A stretch of 64,000 nt of DNA, from positions 434,001 to 498,000 of the forward strand of contig JABVXU010000007.1 in assembly GCA_013365365.1 (NCBI GenBank), written 5' to 3'. A model generated the notes under the pieces. The model ran no database searches and was not told the DNA's origin. It worked only from the letters and a program-made list of their open reading frames with translations. Source of the DNA: Cruorifilaria tuberocauda (lineage: Eukaryota > Nematoda > Chromadorea > Rhabditida > Onchocercidae). This document shows, piece after piece, positions 16,045-27,536 of the stretch (position 1 is the stretch's first letter; every line of letters begins with the position of its first letter). The translations under genes and the position numbers were made by a program.

Positions 16045-16457
16045 ATAGTTTATTAATGACTGTTGCATTTTCCTTTGTTTACTTATATTTACATAGCCAT
16101 TTACTAATAGTTTGGGAAGAAGTTTTATACACATCACGGGCTTTGCAATTGAATTCTCGATAGCTTTCTTATTGATAAATAAATTAAAATAAAATTTATC
16201 GAAAATTTTAAAATGGACGATTTTCTACTTTTTGATAAATTCATTTAATTTATTTTAAGGAATCTTACATTTTATGTTTGAAATACAAGAAATGCAGACT
16301 GTTTTCCAAATTGAAAATTATTAAAATGCAATTTCTGTTATTTCCGTATAATACAATATATTTTCCGTATAAACAAACATGGTGATAACGTCAGTGATCA
16401 CTATTGATTATTGCTTAGTACATAAAAACAGTCTTAGTACAAAAGCTTTCATGCTAG
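16045..16457. other. Short convergent intergenic region
   Basis: AT-rich sequence between two converging genes, presumably shared 3' UTR space. No gene seen. Confidence 0.6.
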
Positions 16458-19400
16458 TCAAGGATAAAACTGTGAATTTCGTCTAAATAGTTCCCGAAAC
16501 AGGACATTGTATTCAGCAGTCGATCTTATCCATTGATCTCCATTTTCACGTATATAAGTATCTGTTGCCTGTGCCAATAATTTAATCAGTTCATCCCAAG
16601 TATGCATTTCCATATTGAAAAATTTATGGAATAAGTCAGACCAAAGTTCGTACATGAACCAATTCCTGCAAATGATAGAACTGATAACAAAAAATCTCAT
16701 ATCACGAGATGATTGTGGCATGTGCTACAAGGCAGGATAAACTGCTAAACTAGAAGTTTCCAGAATTTGATAATTTACATTTTTTCTGAGGGACCTGAAA
16801 GGCAGAATAGATTTTTGCAAATATTTAGGAATATTTAAATCACTCAAAAGTTTTTTAAAGCTGATGGAGTTTAATTTTTAGCCGTTAAAAAACTTCATCC
16901 TTAAATTACGCTTAATTATTCCATTTACGAAAGAAGAATTTTTTAATTTTCTAAACATTAAGAATAAATAACCACGAGCAAAGAGCATATTTCAATAAGC
17001 GGAATCCAAAAATAATTGTAATTTTGAAAAATTTAAAATAAAAAACCTTTTCAAATTAAATAAAGGAACATATGTTCCATTTTTGCATCGCAAGTAGCGT
17101 AACGTCTGATTACAAATTAATTCATTTGCAATATTCATAAGACCCAATGTATCAATTTCATAATTCCAAGATTCACATGTCTGAATTTGGGGTTTATAAA
17201 TTCAATCTTAATTATTAATCTTCAGTCTTAATATTATGTTTTCCATTCTAATTACTTTTTAATTCGTGAATTCTACAATATTATAAATGAAATGCAACAA
17301 TTGATGGTTTCAGATTCCACTTTTTCCCCTTCTATTTCACTTCGGTTTCTCTCCCCTGCTTTAAACATAAATTATCATTAAAAGAAATGAGATATTATAA
17401 TAAATGGTAATTAATAGATCTTATTATAGTAGCTAATTTATCTAATGCATTGTTAAATGAATATTAAATCTTATGATAGCAGCTAATAATGGGAGCATTA
17501 TTAAGAAAACATTATTAAATCCTGTTGTAGTGGTAAAGTAAAGTTATCGAAAATTTCGATTCTTTTCTATCGCACAGGTAAACATTAACGTATTTGCTAG
17601 CTTGTAAGCAACCTTGTAACAATACTACTCTCTGGTGATTACTGTATAAATTTATACTGTTGAATAGTGGATAGAATATTTTGAAGGAAGCATATACGAT
17701 GAAATGAGATAGAAATAGATGTCTAAGGTAAAGAAAAGTAGTAAGAAAAATTAAATAACTGAAATTTCCAGATAAATAATTGAGTAAATACTCCTTCTTC
17801 TATATCATCAGAACTTATTTGCCATGATATCTTACATAATAGCCGTCGGTGATAACTTTTTTCTCGTTGATGTATTGTCCACTATACTTTATTTCATCAG
17901 TATTTCGAATTGCGAAATCCCAATTTGCTAATTTTACAATTAATGTAGCACCAGTTGCTAATGCGTTAAGTTCCGGTTTGCGTAGAATCCTATAATTTCT
18001 TACAACAAATTTAACAAAAATTTTGATAAGTCGAATTTACATTAAAATTTAAAATAAAAAAGTTTCAACTTTCTGCTAAATACCAAAAGAAATAATTGAA
18101 TAGTAATGCAGTGAAATTTTTGAAGATATTTAAAAATAATTAATCAAGCATATATCTTGATCGTAATTGATATTTAGTACTACTGAATGTCTAAAAATAT
18201 TTTAATAAAAATATTAAAAATTCAATTTGAATAGATATATAATTATCAGAGCAATCGATGGCAATTAATTAGGCTAAATAAAATTATAGTATATTTTCCG
18301 AAATATTTAATTCAAAACCTTTTAGCAACGAATATATTATCACTTCTAAAGCAACCATGAATAATATTCATTCGATGTATGGAACGCAGAATTTTCATTA
18401 AGTCGAGAACTATTATTGCAACTATTAATTCGTTTAATTTTATATCACCAGAATTTTGAATTTTTATTAATTCCTAAAATTAATACAGACGAAACCTATC
18501 TAAAGTATACTGTTGGAAAAACAAAAAAGATGACTTGTAAAATACCTGTCCAATCAAACTATCGTTCTAGCCGTAAAATCTATGTTACGACAAATAATTC
18601 CCCCTCTTATCATTACCTTCTCTCTGAATGATATTATCGCTACTTAATCACTCGTCTCTTATTTCTCGTATGTCTATCGGATGGTAATCATCTCTTGTAT
18701 CTCCTGCATGTAATTATTGATTTTATCCCTTGTATTTTACGTGATCACCATCTATTTTATCTCTTCACGTCTACGTAACTACCATTGACTTCATCTCTTC
18801 TTTGTCTTTTGATTTCCAACTGATTACCATCTACTCTGTCTCGTATATCTACGTGATATCCTGTATGTATACGTGACCTCTTATATTTTTGCGTGATCAT
18901 CATTGACTTCATCCTATATGTCTGCATGGTTTGCATTGACTGCACACCTTGTATGTGTCACCATTCGGCTGTATGTCTAGATCATTCTCTGCTCGTCCGA
19001 AGAAAGTATATATGTGTTAGTACTGCCCGAAGGTAGAATAGTCTCGTTACTCCCCAGAAGAGTACATTATCTACCGAAACGAAGTGGTCTCATGAGCTGT
19101 ACTCTCCTGACCTGTGACTTCTGACTTATTCTTTTCAATTCCTACTTAAACTTTGGAACGGTTACCTCAGTCATTAATAATGAAACGGATACCATCAATT
19201 GATACTAATTGTCTTCTTAATCTTCCAAAAGGAGTAAACCCTTATTAATCGTTTTCTGTTAAGCAATAAATTATCTGATTTAAAAGCTTTTTATGCTGCT
19301 TCAGCGTGTAATCACATGAAAGAAAGCACTAAAGTTATAGTTAGTCATAAATTATATTTTAGAATGTTAAGTTTTATTTTACTTTTCAATTGTCTAAAAT

Positions 19401-22108
19401 AAAAGAATGAAGAGTAAAAGATTGTCATCCAAAAAAAAATCCAAGAATGATAAATTAATGAGAGTAATTAACGAAGCAGATTTTGTTGCTATTCTGTTTT
19501 TTTCGAAAAAGTATTACGATGAAATAGTTATTTGCTTATTTTACGCTTAAAGTAATTTATAAGAGATTTTATAAGCTTACGATCTATTCTCATTTCTATC
19601 TTAACAATAGGATATATCTTTTATTCTTTTCTATTTCTAATTTTTATATTCAAGCCATGAAAATCTATAATTTCTTTTTCTATGTCAAAAGAACAGCAAC
19701 ATCTTTGTATCTTTTCAAGAAATTATCTCCATTATCATCATATCAAATTTTCATCACTTACTTTCAATGTTCCGGCTGTAAATTCCTGAACAGTTATACA
19801 TTTGTCAGTAAATGTAAGACAGTGATATATTCGAGCGACACCTGAGATCATACATAATTCCTTTTCTACATAGTGATAAATGTAAGCCTCCCAGTGACTT
19901 TGTTGTTTTGATCGTATCTAAAATTATATCTTATACTATCATTTCAAAGTAGTTAATATATAATCACCTCATTTATCTTGAAAAATTACAAAAAATCATC
20001 CAAAGTAATAATTAAAAAGCAGTCAAAATATGACTTACTTTTAAAATAAAATAACAATTGGGAATGCCTTTGATAGAGCAAAAATAATTCAGAGAGTTGT
20101 CTAAAGCTTGTTTTGGAAAAGATAATTTATTAAATATGAAATTAAATACCGGCATCTTTTTCTGAAATTTCAAAGGTAAATACTAATTAGAAGTGATATT
20201 ATATGGATTAAAATTTGCAAAAAATCCTCCAAAGAACGATATATAATATATCTGATATATTACTCTTCTTTTTCAGCTAAACATTAAATTAATTCTGATT
20301 AAATCAATTTTAATTTACTTCCTCATTCATTTCATAAATTGCTTTGTTAATAACAAATTATCAGGTATTTTATTCTTTGTAAATTTTCATGAAATTTTAC
20401 AAAAATAACACTAAAATCTACAGGTGACAAACTATTATTTATTTAAAAATGCTTATTTATCTTTGAAATATTCCATTTAAGCTAACGCTATAAAATCTTA
20501 TGAAATTTGGTGCTTTTAAATCATTCATTAGCTCGATTTGGTGATTTGAATCCCACGGATATCCAGATGTAATGGTTGTTTCGGAAACTATAGAAATAGT
20601 ATCATTATAATGACGTAGGATTAATTCTTCTTCTTTTATAGCGAATTGTCTGAAAATTTCCATATGAAAAACTTTTTAGGTAAATAAATGTGAAATAAAA
20701 GAGAAAGTGAAAATTATTGGAATTTTATGGTTGGATTTCTGAGTTTATAGTATTTATGGTATTTATGGAATTGAAATCGGTAAAAATTTCGTCGGCTGAT
20801 TTTTGCATGAGATTAATTTGCATAATTTTGGCTAAATCTTCCACCTCTTTATTTCATTTAACGCCTCAATCTCTTTACCTTGAATTTCGCAATGATAATT
20901 ATAGGAAAATGAATGTTAACCTTTTCGTGATATCAATGATAAATTTCGGTCTAACGCCCATTTTTTCCGCCTTGATAAGAATAGCACGGATGAAATTGTG
21001 ATTATTGTTACAACGCTGAATCCAACATATGTAAAAATCAGATAATTGTGTAAACATTTTACTCTCATAAAATATACTGAATATTTTTACCGCCTTCATA
21101 TCACTTAAAAATTTCATCTGCAACAAATCGATAATTATTTTATCAATCTAAATTGAAATATTAAAATTCGAATTAAAATTCTTCATTTTTTCTTTCTTTA
21201 AAACATCAATTTATTTGCTATTTTTCGTGAATAAAGTATTTGTACTAAATTTGCTGTATTTGATTTAAAAAAGTCTCACTAAAGATGAACGGATGTTTCA
21301 ATTTACTAATGGATTTAAGTGAAAAACGTAAAATGTTTTTTGTAGCTATATCTTCTAATAAGCATGCCTTTTTTGAAAAGTTTATATTTCTAGTAAGAAG
21401 AAAGAATCACGATAACAAATTAAAATAAATTAATTTTCATCTCCTAATCGCCTTCAGTTAATAAGTGACATTGATAGGAACAATGATAAATGAGTAGACG
21501 AATACACAAATGAATATTGTTACATTAAATTTGAAACGATGAAGAGAAATGAAAAAAAAGACAAACAGCAAGCATGAAAATACGGAAGCATCGATCATTG
21601 TTACGATAAGCATCATTCTTGCAAAGGGTAAGCAGTTTCATTAAAAATGGACTTAATATTTCAAACAGTTCATATTCCGATACAGTATTATGTAACTGTA
21701 GGATGTATCTGTAATTGTGGTTGAAGAAATTTCTTCCTTTATTTTCATACTTGACATAAAATAAATTAAATTTGAAAAAAGCCAATACTTATTTCGAACT
21801 ATAAAATTTGAAAGCTAATTCGTTGCTTGAGAATGAATAGGACAAAAATGACAAAATTTTAAAACAAACGCTTGAAATAAAGTGAGTGGATCAACTGTTC
21901 CATCTATTGGTAGCAGAGTTTGAGCTAAAGATTTGAAGTTGTACCTGAACTATACAAATTAGTTAATAGAATTATAGGTGAAAATTAATAATGCTTATTA
22001 AATGCTGCGATATCGATGCGATAGAAAAGAATCGAAATTTTCGATAATTTTTTACCTCCCATGAAAAAGCAGTTTTCTAGTTTTAGTACCAGTTGACCCT
22101 TCAACCAT
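16458..22108 (-). CDS. BUB1/MAD3-family spindle-checkpoint protein with degenerate kinase domain
   Basis: Eleven exons close in phase to 519 aa: 22108-22056, 21944-21870, 21708-21567, 21117-20921, 20649-20487, 20161-20039, 19917-19762, 18473-18319, 17989-17836, 17180-17047 and 16665-16458. A stop codon lies in frame just upstream of the ATG. Residues about 36-155 match the Mad3/Bub1 N-terminal TPR domain (DPLTLFQAYI, AYRNNDRCFRIFMLA, VKIFSIFYESKMFTQLSDFY). A short linker with a PWD motif leads to a Bub1-type kinase domain. Kept features: beta-3 Lys251 (CYFILK), helix-C Glu261 (HWEAYI), the hinge VQEFTAGTLK, and the C-lobe (WNYEIDTLGL, LWSDLFHKFFN). Lost: the catalytic-loop HGD is HGC (Cys344), DFG is NWD (Asn377), and no Gly-rich loop is visible. 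BUB1/MAD3 proteins act at kinetochores in the spindle assembly checkpoint. At 519 aa it is about half the usual BUB1 length; I see no KEN box or obvious BUB3-binding segment. Confidence 0.88.
17544..17574 (+). repeat. 31-bp repeat, arm A of an inverted pair
   Basis: This 31-base sequence (starting TTATCGAAAATTTCG) is perfectly complementary to 22017-22047. It sits in the ninth intron of the BUB1-like gene, and its partner is in the first intron. Confidence 0.9.
18650..18960. repeat. Degenerate minisatellite, 'TGTCTACGTGAT' type, copy B
   Basis: Six to eight loosely conserved units of about 35 bp (consensus near TGTCTACGTGATCACCATTG plus ACTTCATCTCTTGTA) lie in the BUB1-like intron between 18474 and 19761. 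Related to 10570-10745. Confidence 0.65.
22017..22047 (-). repeat. 31-bp repeat, arm B of an inverted pair
   Basis: Perfect reverse complement of 17544-17574, within intron 1 of the BUB1-like gene (21945-22055). A GGTAAA sequence flanks both arms with a small gap, suggesting an inverted copy of the 5' part of intron 1. Confidence 0.9.
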
Positions 22109-22236
22109 ATTATCTGTCTATAACGTTATCAATGAAATAATAGATCCGTTTTGCTGCAATATAAAGTAGATCAGATATGCAAATTTTAGTAGTCTATATA
22201 AATGGTTAATTCTTGAGAAAATCTCATTTTTCATTT
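22109..22236. promoter_or_regulatory. 128-bp divergent promoter region
   Basis: The start codons of the BUB1-like gene (-) and the protease-like gene (+) are only 128 bases apart. Whatever drives them must be shared, overlapping or located in introns. On the minus strand, GTTATAGACAG ends five bases before the ATG and could be a trans-splice acceptor. No clear TATA box is seen. Confidence 0.5.
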
Positions 22237-25200
22237 ATGTCTCTGCTATGGTTGCTCATTGCAAGCTTCTTGGGCTTATTTCACGGTTCAATAACCTCTT
22301 ATTCGTTCAATTTTAATATATCAATCCAAGTTTCAACGTGATAGCAAGAGATTTAATTTGCAAAAAATTTTTGTGAGCCTAAAAAGTTTAAATAAACAAA
22401 ATATTCTATTTATTGATAAAATCGATGAGAAATTTAGATATTCCATTTTTAAATTTATTGTCAAGGTAATTGAATAAGTAATACTACAATAATGTATCTG
22501 GGTGCTCGTGTGTTAAGCATTCCAAGTAATTCGAGAAAAATTACTATTAAATCTAAACTGGCAAGAAGAAAAAGCTCTTGGTAAAAAATGAATTAATCCC
22601 GAAGTGGAATATTTTTTTACAGTTAAAATTTAGATAGTAAATGTAAAGAATTCGGGAAAATCTCGAAAGATGATAATTCCGAAATAATGGCTAAATGTCA
22701 ATCGTTATATGAACGTAGCAGAGCTACTTCAACATTTGAAAAAAATAAAAGTCAGTTCAAGTTATTGGGTGGACAAGTTGTTCCATCGGTTGAATTCGGT
22801 TATATGGTGCAGATAATTCATATCAGAGATTTAATTGATGATGAACCAGGTGAGATTTAAAAACCATTTTTTTGGTTATGCCCTTTTTTTATTTTCCTCG
22901 TCATTTTTGGGATTTGACTGCTAGTTTTTGGTAAATTTTATTGAAAAGATGATAAATAAACTCTAATCTAAAACCTTAATTTTCTGATTATATGAAACTT
23001 TAATTATTTGAATTCGTACTGCACATTTTCACAAAAATTTTTACAATAATTTATTAGTAGAATAATAAATTTTCATCAGAAAAGAATAGAAAATATATCA
23101 GAATCATTTTTAAGATATCAATGTTTGCTCGGGAGTTATCATTACATTTCGTCATATTATAACAGCTGCAAGTTGTTTAAATTTTACTGTGAAGTATGCT
23201 TCTTTTCATTCTACCTTTTATTTTTTCAAATTAGAAAAATCAAAAGAATAACTGGAAATAATTTAAGATAATTGAAAAATAGCCATTCATTTACATTAAC
23301 TTGTCCGGAAATAAAATAATTTGAATTACAAAAATTTAATTGAAATAAAAGTCTCCAAAAATTCTAAGCTAATGACTTTCATTTCGAAAATACTTATTTG
23401 AAAATTCCCCCTTCCAATCATCCTCATGATTTTTATTATCATTTATTTTCAATTTAAGCTTTAATAAAATTTATTTTATAAGTGGTACCACTTACTATGT
23501 TCAACTTCTTTTATCACTTTCAATGCTATCGATATCGATAATTTTAATCATGAAAAAAAATCATTTTAGTGGTCTAAAAAATACGCCTGTTAATGAATTT
23601 AAAATTTATGGTGGTTCGTCATGTTTGTACATCAACGAAGAGAACAAGGATCTCTATGATAATGTGCAAAGATACGTGAGTGCTTTTCTAATTAGCTCCA
23701 AATATTTCAAATTTAAATTGCGAACAATAAAACTGTCTCTCCTAACATTTTTTTAGTGAAGTTGTTGATATTTTCGATATGATATAATTTCAGAAATGTC
23801 TTGATATAAAGGACAAGCGAATTGTGGCTTCAATTAAACCACTTGCAATACTCGTGCCGATGTCGTCAGTAACCAGTAATATCGCTTCTGTAAGCTATTT
23901 CTTTCCTACTATCATTTCCAGTATATACCAATTCGTTAACATACCTAAGAAATATCTAGAATATCTATATCTAAGAAGTTGAATTATTTGCCAAATATAC
24001 CTAACCTAAAAGAACACTTCCAAGTGCTATTTGTTGTAACACTTTATCACATCACAAAAATACACAAAGAATTATAACAACAATAACGATGACAATAATA
24101 TTATTGCAATCATAATTAATAATGATAATAAAAGTTATTATTAATAATAATAGTAATGATAATAATAATAATAATAATAATAATATAAAGTTCAGCAATG
24201 AACAAAGTTGTTTAGGTGTTCTGAATTGAATAAATACGGTAAAATTCCTAAATAAAATATATTGGAATTTGTATAATAATTAAGAAGGAATTTTACTCTT
24301 AATTTCAATTAAAATCTAATAGATTGGTCTTGTACCAATAATCAATTTTTAATTATTGCATTATTTTAATTAAATTATATGATTTAATAATCGAATGCAT
24401 TTTGTTTTATTTAATAATTTAGTATAAGAGATCGGAATGATAGGTGGTTAAAACATGCAGCATGGAAGACTTTGAATGTTCATATGTAGTATATTAGTAT
24501 TATGAATAATTATTGTTCAGTATGATTGTTAATTCATGATGCTTGATTAAGTTTCAGCAAAATTAAAAATTAATTTGTGTAATTGATTTCAGTATCATGG
24601 CATACCATTCTATAGTGCATTCTCGGATATAGCAATCTTTGAGGTGGAGCCTATCGATGAATTAGCAGAAAAATTAAATGAAAAAATTAAAGAAGATGAA
24701 GAAGAAGTGAATTTCAATGTGGCATGCATATCAGAACCGATAATTCGAAATGAAGAATCCAATTATATCATTGTTTCATACGGACGTAGAAGTTAACTTC
24801 CTTTCTATTTGAATTAACTTTATCCTCAATGCTTCCTGTACATAATGTTACATATGGACAGTAGGAAAAAGCTATTGATAAGTTTTCTATGGTCCCTCGA
24901 AAGGATAGGTTTACAGTACGGTATAAAATAAGTGTATAAACAATGAAAGTTCAGTTAAAAAGACAACAAACGAAAAATCCCGAATAAAAATAAACAAAAC
25001 CAAAAGCAAAATTATCCAAATAAAAAAACTAGGTGCAAAGATGAAAGAGTCTACAGAAGCTCTTATCCACTATTTTAAGCTTTATTCAGAGGAATAATAC
25101 TGTTACGTTATCAATGGTTAGATCAGAAATTTTCTGCATAATTTCTGAAAAATTGAAAAATGTAAATTATCAAATTTCCCCCACGCATAAGTGAGTTATT

Positions 25201-27536
25201 ATTAATTCATTTAAAAAAAGGTTTAGAAAATTTATTACAACGAAACGATGGAAATCCAATTAACGTCAATTTGAATCTTCTCCTGGAAAGTAATGTTTAC
25301 ATCAATGAATGCTCGGCAAGTATTCCATTATCAACTTGCTCACGTATTATAATAATCGAAGGTGAACAAACTGCTACTGAGGTTTGAAATAAATTTTTTT
25401 CCTGATTAAGAACCATTCATTAGATAATAATAGAATTAATCATTTAACATTTTGATCGAATCAATCAGTTGCCAGCGAATAACACCTAGACTTATGCTAA
25501 TTTAGTTAACAGTAAGCATGTAAGCTAATGTCACTTCGATTTCTCAAATACTTAATTTGCAAAAAAAATTCGAAAAGGTAAAATTTCTTTTTGCTATTAA
25601 TGAATGACTTTTTACATTTATATATAAATATGTATTTTTTTTATTAAATCAATAAGTCAACATTTAGATTTATGCTAAATTAGCTTTTAAAAATATCAAA
25701 GGAGTAAGTAAATTATTTCACATTAATTTCTGAAATACTTATTTCAAAAAAATTCTAAGAAAAAAAAAGTACAGGGAGATGGTGGTGGTGCAGTTATAAA
25801 GGAAGTAAATAATCTTGGGGTGTTAATGGGAGTTCTCTCATTTCGATCCAATATTGGACGAGCTTATGTAAGTTTACAAACAAACAAAATTTCTTTTCGT
25901 AAATCATCGAGAATTGTTTCGAATAAATTTCATCTCATTTATTGATTACTGAAAAGCGGGAATGCCATTTGTGCTATATTAAAAGAATAATTTTTTTAGC
26001 GAAATTTAAAATTATTAGATCCTCTTTCGTTTTTTTAGACTAACATCTCTTTTTCTCTATTTTACAGTTCTAACTTATTTTATGCTATTCAATTTTATTA
26101 ATGGAAATTTAATTTATCTTCTAATTAAATCTTAGTTTTTCATGCTCATTGTGTCTTCCATTCGTTAAAAATAACTTAATTGTATAATGATATTTTTCAA
26201 TTATCATATTTTATTCGTAAATTTTAATCTTTTTAAAAAAAATTAGCGCTTTTGTGCTTGCATTTGTAACACGAGCGTTTCACTATGCTTGCATTTGTAT
26301 CATGAGCGCTCTCTTGTGCTTATCGGCTTTATTTTTAAGAAATTCGATAAATGCAAATTGAAAGTCCTGCAAGTTGCGTTTATCAACTTGTGTTGCTTCT
26401 TATGTTATGACTAAATATGACTATCAGAAAACAAATATATTTGAGATTTGATAAATATCTATCATTTTGCTTCGCAAAAATTCGAATATATTTTTAGACG
26501 AAATATATGTTTGCAACACGGATCGGTGAATTTCATGATTTCCTTTGTTATTATGTTGGTATTTGTATGTATGAGGAATTTTTCGACAAAGATTATTCGA
26601 AACATCCTGAAGATGTGATCATTTTTACTAATGAAACTGGTGATATCCCCGTTAACGGTATGCGATTCATTTAATTTTATTTTTTCTGAATTGATATTAT
26701 GCTTTAATATTTTGAAAAAAATAATTAATATTTGAATGATTAATTTTATAATCTATTAAATTAAAGTGTTAATTTCAGTTTAAATATAGGCGATATACGT
26801 ATCTCATATGTCCTTTTAAGATTTGAAGGAGGGACTTGAAGCAAGCTTTCTTTATATTATTAAAATAACTGATTTGATTGAGAGGAAAGATTGATTTGTA
26901 GAGAAAAAATTATGTTATGTTGATTGAAATGAAAGTGCTAATTTATTGAATAGACTGATATCGATGATTAAGCTATTTTGGATTCTAAAATATTAAATAT
27001 AAGAGCTTCTTCTGTATGTCCTATAAATATACTTTTGGCTTAAATCTAGGCAATTTCATACAACGAGACGGTTTTAGCTGTTCCGTCTTTTTTTAATTTG
27101 ATAATCTTTTGCAGAAATTATTTTTTCTTACTTTCATTCGTTTTTTTTCTTATATTTATTTTGAATTGATTTTCTTGAAGCATACAAATGTCAAAATTTT
27201 TTTTAAAATAATTTCAAACCGTCAAATATTCTATTAATGATTCTGTAAGAATTCATTTAAAAAATATTTCCACCTCAATGAATTGTTAATTTCAAATTTT
27301 TTTTTGAATAAAGCTCAATTTAAAGCAATACAGCATAGCTAGTTGAATGTTAAAATAAACTGATTTTTGAAATGAATGAAGAAATAATTTTTTCAGTGAA
27401 TTTCGCCAATATCGATTTATTCAACAACATGTTTGAGCTGCAAAAAACAGATAATTTTGCAATTTGCAAATTTCAATACATCAGTTATACCTTACTAATT
27501 TGTTTAATTGCTTCCGTAAAATTATTAATTACTTAA
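22237..27536 (+). CDS. Trypsin-like (S1, PF03761/DUF316-type) secreted pseudoprotease
   Basis: Proposed exons: 22237-22337 (signal peptide), 22638-22849, 23115-23193, 23570-23675, 23794-23889, 24593-24791, 25221-25381, 25775-25867, 26498-26657 and 27397-27536, about 448 aa. The first junction is the least certain. MSLLWLLIASFLGLFHG is a good signal peptide. Then come SKDDNSEIMAKC (PF03761-type start) and FKLLGGQVVPSVEFGYMVQI, which matches the usual GG...PW start of S1 domains. The His box reads TAASC (Ser replaces His, 23171-23173), the Asp box is kept (SDIAIFEV) and the Ser box reads GDGGG (Gly replaces Ser, 25781-25783). The domain ends CYYVGIC, as in nematode trypsin-like proteins. A C-terminal extension of about 75 aa ends in a hydrophobic YTLLICLIASVKLL, possibly a membrane or GPI signal. 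If the weak donor A|GTTAAC at 24791 is not used, the protein stops at 24796. Lost catalytic residues make proteolysis unlikely. Confidence 0.8.
24080..24185. repeat. AAT-type microsatellite in intron
   Basis: An imperfect AAT/ATA triplet array, purest at about 24155-24182, inside the intron between 23889 and 24593. Confidence 0.85.

Noticed and set aside
18757..18945. Minus-strand ORF in the BUB1-like intron
   Set aside because: Generated by the 35-bp minisatellite.
20717..21001. 94-aa plus-strand ORF
   Set aside because: Antisense shadow of an exon and intron of the BUB1-like gene.
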